Shown in pieces: positions 61,804 through 64,000 of a stretch of DNA of 64,000 nucleotides. The stretch's first letter is position 1, and each line of letters starts with the position of its first letter. The translations under genes and the position numbers were made by a program. The notes beneath the pieces were generated by a model. It ran no database searches and was not told where the DNA came from. It saw only the letters and a program-made list of their open reading frames with translations. Origin of the DNA: CAZCTC01 sp964501335 (GTDB lineage Bacteria; Chloroflexota; Anaerolineae; B4-G1; SLSP01); assembly GCA_964501335.1 (NCBI GenBank), contig CAZCTC010000035.1, positions 1 to 64,000 of the forward strand, read 5' to 3'.

Positions 61804-62013
61804 TTAGCGGGGGCGTTTGAGGTAGAATTCCAGCAGGCCCTCGGCCAGCTGGCGGACGGCGACGAGTTCCCACCCTTCGGTTCCCAATTGGGTCAGGGCG
61901 GCGAGGCGGTTGCTGTTTGTAAGGGGATAGTGTTCTCCAGCTTTGACCACGGTGATGTTGCTTTGGTTGGCGGTTTCATAGGCGTTAAGGATGCAATATT
62001 CCCACTGTGTCAT
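61804..62013 (-). CDS. DUF4177-like small protein
   Basis: 69 residues. The N-terminal WEYCILNAYE and the C-terminal LTQLGTEGWELVAVRQL ending EFYLKRPR are the pattern of the DUF4177 family, a small alpha/beta protein of unknown role. GGAGGTAAATCACC precedes the ATG. It is followed by the Crp/Fnr gene after 11 bases. Confidence 0.8.
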   Translation of the reverse strand: MTQWEYCILNAYETANQSNITVVKAGEHYPLTNSNRLAALTQLGTEGWELVAVRQLAEGLLEFYLKRPR

Positions 62014-62183
62014 GGTGATTTACCTCCAAGAAGGATATGTTACCGTCGGGTGTAATTTCATAGAAAAGCATACCTTAGAAGTAGAAAATGACAAGAGAAG
62101 CGCAATTTGAGTTTTTAGGGCCTTGTGTTAAGATCATGCGCATCAGGTGGGCGTTCTGGTGGAGTGAATTGAAGGGGGTGTGC

Positions 62184-63191
62184 ATGGATCGACGGGATTT
62201 TTTGAAGTTGAGCGGCCTGGCCCTGGTGGGGCTGGGGTTGCGAGGTCTGCCGGCGTTGGCGGCACCGGCTACAATTGCCTTGCCTTCCTCTTTAGGGCGC
62301 ATCATCAACTGGCGCCAGGCTATTCGGAAGTCGGCCGATCCCAAGGCTTCGATTGTAGCCTGGAAAAATCGGGATGAGATCATTCCTTTGTGGGATGCTG
62401 TGGAAGGGAAGGCGCCCTGGCCCAGCAATCCCATCTGGTATCAGACCGACGATGGCTTTGTCCATAGCGGCTATGTGCAACCAGTGGAAAATGCTATTCA
62501 GGCCTCGCCGGTGGCGCCGGTTCCGGAGCCGGGGATCTGGACCCAGGTGTGTGTGCCGGTGACCCGGTACAGCTGGGAGCCGGGTGGGGCTCCGGTGGGG
62601 TTGAAGATGTATTATGGCACGGTTTATCGCGTTGTCGGTGCCGCCCAGGATCTCGATGGACGGTGGTGGTATCGGATTCAGTATGGGATGACTTACAGCC
62701 CCGGACCCTATGTGCTGGCCGAGACGTTGCGTTATATCACGCCGGAGGAGTTGTTGCCGATTTCCCCGGGACGAACCGATAAGCATATTGTGGTCAATTT
62801 GCGAGAGCAAACGGTGACCTGTTTTGAGGGAGATACGCCGGTCTTTTCGACGCGGATTTCTTCGGGATCGGGAAAGAATTATACGCCGCGAGGCGATTTC
62901 CGGGTCTATCTCAAACGCCATACCAGTCGCATGATCGGTGGGGATGAGTTGACCAATGATAAATACGATCTGCCGGGGGTGGCTTTCCCTTCATATTTCA
63001 CGCCGTCGGGGATCGCTTTCCATGGGACCTACTGGCATAACGATTTTGGCCGGCCTCACAGCCATGGGTGTATCAATGTGAGCAATGCGGCGGCTCAGTG
63101 GATCTTCCAGTGGACCGATCCGATCGTTCCCTATACGGATTTGGGAAACGATGGGAATTATCAGGAAGGGACGCTGGTTCAGGTCGTGTAA
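62184..63191 (+). CDS. Tat-exported L,D-transpeptidase (YkuD)
   Basis: 335 residues from the ATG at 62184, preceded by GAAGGGGGTG. A twin-arginine signal (MDRRDFLKLSGLALVGLGL) is cut after ALAA or similar. A middle SH3-like region (about 95-190) is followed by the YkuD domain: IVVNLREQTVTCFEGDTPVF starts it and HGTYWHNDFGRPHSHGCINV holds the catalytic Cys in SHGCIN. These enzymes form 3-3 crosslinks in peptidoglycan or attach proteins to it. It is divergent from the DUF4177/Crp operon. Confidence 0.93.
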   Translation: MDRRDFLKLSGLALVGLGLRGLPALAAPATIALPSSLGRIINWRQAIRKSADPKASIVAWKNRDEIIPLWDAVEGKAPWPSNPIWYQTDDGFVHSGYVQPVENAIQASPVAPVPEPGIWTQVCVPVTRYSWEPGGAPVGLKMYYGTVYRVVGAAQDLDGRWWYRIQYGMTYSPGPYVLAETLRYITPEELLPISPGRTDKHIVVNLREQTVTCFEGDTPVFSTRISSGSGKNYTPRGDFRVYLKRHTSRMIGGDELTNDKYDLPGVAFPSYFTPSGIAFHGTYWHNDFGRPHSHGCINVSNAAAQWIFQWTDPIVPYTDLGNDGNYQEGTLVQVV

Positions 63192-63221
63192 GGAATAGTT
63201 CTTAGTGGTTTTTTATTTATT

Positions 63222-63253
63222 TTTTTCGGCGGCTTCCTGAAGCCGCCGAAAAA
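63222..63253. repeat. Dispersed palindrome (CGGCGGCTT arm)
   Basis: Fourteen-base arms TTTTTCGGCGGCTT with CCTG loop and TTTATT on the left, between convergent L,D-transpeptidase and RpiR genes. Confidence 0.75.
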
Positions 63254-63273
63254 TTTTTTTTAAGATGTGGGGT

Positions 63274-64000
63274 TTATTCGTGGCCGTTGCCGTCGCGGAG
63301 ATGGCCGCTCCAGACGCTTTGCGGCGAGCTTACATCGTATTCCGGGGTTTGGGCCCGCAATGTGAGCAGCTGTCCCATGTAATCCTGAACGGCGGTGTAG
63401 GATTCGGCGGTTTGATCGGACTGGCGCTTGGCCATGGCTTCCCAGACGATCGAGAGCAGCAGGAGTGAGACGCCGAAGCTCGGGGCTCCGATGGTGCTTT
63501 GGGTCGGGACGATGATGCTGATTTCGGCTTCGCGGGTCGGGAGAGCGACGCCGAATTCGCTGATGCAGATGGTCCGGACGCCTTTGGTGCGGGCCATATG
63601 GACCGCGTAGCCGGTATCGAGGCCGGGATTGCCGATGGCCAGGGCCAGGAGGACATCCCCTTCCTTCATGCGGGAGAGGACACTGGCGGTTTCCATCATG
63701 CTGGGGTGGAAGGCTTCCACCGGGCAGCCGATGATTTGCAGGCTTTGAGTAATAAAGGCGGCGGCGTGATAGGCGGTATATTCTCCAGCCACCCAGATGC
63801 GGGGAGCCTGACGGAGGAGACCGGCGGCTTCGGCCAGGGTGGTCATCTCGGTGGTAACGAAACGTTGCAGGTTTTCGGTGGCATTTTGAACCAGACCGTG
63901 CAGCAAGGCTTCGTCGGATTCGGCTTCGGAGGTTTTGCGGGCCGTGGCGGTGACCTGGTCACGCACATGGAGTTTGATTTCACGGGAGAGTTCGCGGTAA
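63274..64000 (-). CDS. RpiR-family regulator, 5' part cut by window edge
   Basis: The frame stays open to the last base (YRELSREIKLHVRDQVTAT continues into it), so about 242 residues are visible and the N-terminal helix-turn-helix is outside. The SIS domain (IWVAGEYTAYHAAAFITQSL, DVLLALAIGNPGLDTGYAVH, GVALPTREAEISIIVP) is clearly a paralogue of the gene at 58174, even to the ending TPEYDVSSPQSVW. It likely senses a related phosphosugar. Confidence 0.9.
   Translation of the reverse strand, partial: YRELSREIKLHVRDQVTATARKTSEAESDEALLHGLVQNATENLQRFVTTEMTTLAEAAGLLRQAPRIWVAGEYTAYHAAAFITQSLQIIGCPVEAFHPSMMETASVLSRMKEGDVLLALAIGNPGLDTGYAVHMARTKGVRTICISEFGVALPTREAEISIIVPTQSTIGAPSFGVSLLLLSIVWEAMAKRQSDQTAESYTAVQDYMGQLLTLRAQTPEYDVSSPQSVWSGHLRDGNGHE

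Noticed and set aside
2156..63253. Reading the dispersed palindromes as Rho-independent terminators
   Set aside because: T-run lies before and A-run after the stem on both strands, opposite to a terminator, and one copy is inside a gene.

Overview
The window looks like chromosomal DNA of a filamentous or sediment-type Chloroflexota bacterium, most likely Anaerolineae-like. This is an inference from gene content: secreted proteins carrying a Y-[LI]-P motif, paired TadE/TadG-type surface proteins, a mevalonate kinase together with an isopentenyl phosphate kinase, a decaprenyl-phosphate phosphoribosyltransferase-like UbiA protein, and a PFOR. No rRNA or tRNA gene was seen, so taxonomy is not fixed by the sequence. 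Coding density is high and nearly every gene has a recognisable Shine-Dalgarno. Many operon neighbours overlap by ATGA.

Layout. 1-2.0 kb: the tail of a TPR protein facing a two-gene operon that I read as a candidate split borosin pathway (alpha-N-methyltransferase plus a protein with a borosin-binding-like N-terminus). 2.4-8.9 kb: a cytidylate-kinase-like protein and a tandem pair of GH13 alpha-amylases, one a lipoprotein and one freely secreted. 9.2-21.2 kb: Ada DNA-repair regulator, an unknown secreted protein, PFOR, a lipoprotein gene broken at a 9-base G tract, a PduO-type cobalamin adenosyltransferase, and a large subtilase whose prodomain-like segment lies at the C-terminus. 21.3-31.3 kb (minus strand): queA/GH1/DegV, then an XPB-N-like protein with a 70-residue partner and a giant membrane protein. 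31.9-39.0 kb (minus): one long operon-like run of ArnT/PMT-type glycosyltransferase, isopentenyl phosphate kinase, CutA, mevalonate kinase, ClC transporter and UbiA-type prenyltransferase, pointing to isoprenoid and envelope glycan metabolism. 39.2-43.0 kb: a small free-standing protein, then a cassette (zinc alcohol dehydrogenase, ABM monooxygenase, two APCDD1-like proteins) divergent from an HxlR regulator. 43.5-57.9 kb (plus): a subtilase/beta-helix surface protein, a CHASE4 histidine kinase with its response regulator, and a six-gene Tad-like surface locus. 58.2-64.0 kb: two RpiR paralogues flanking a cupin/DUF438/ferredoxin redox cassette, a Crp/Fnr regulator, a DUF4177-like protein and a Tat-exported L,D-transpeptidase.

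The most striking non-genic signal is a family of about twenty intergenic palindromes. The GC-rich arms differ between copies, but the T-run before the stem, the A-run after it and the neighbouring sequence are conserved. Several copies belong to a longer repeat of roughly 130-150 bp. One copy lies in frame inside the glycosyltransferase gene. The T-before/A-after layout is the reverse of a Rho-independent terminator. True terminators are also present (after the first GH13 gene, the second GH13 gene, PFOR, the 67-residue protein, the Tad locus and the first RpiR gene).
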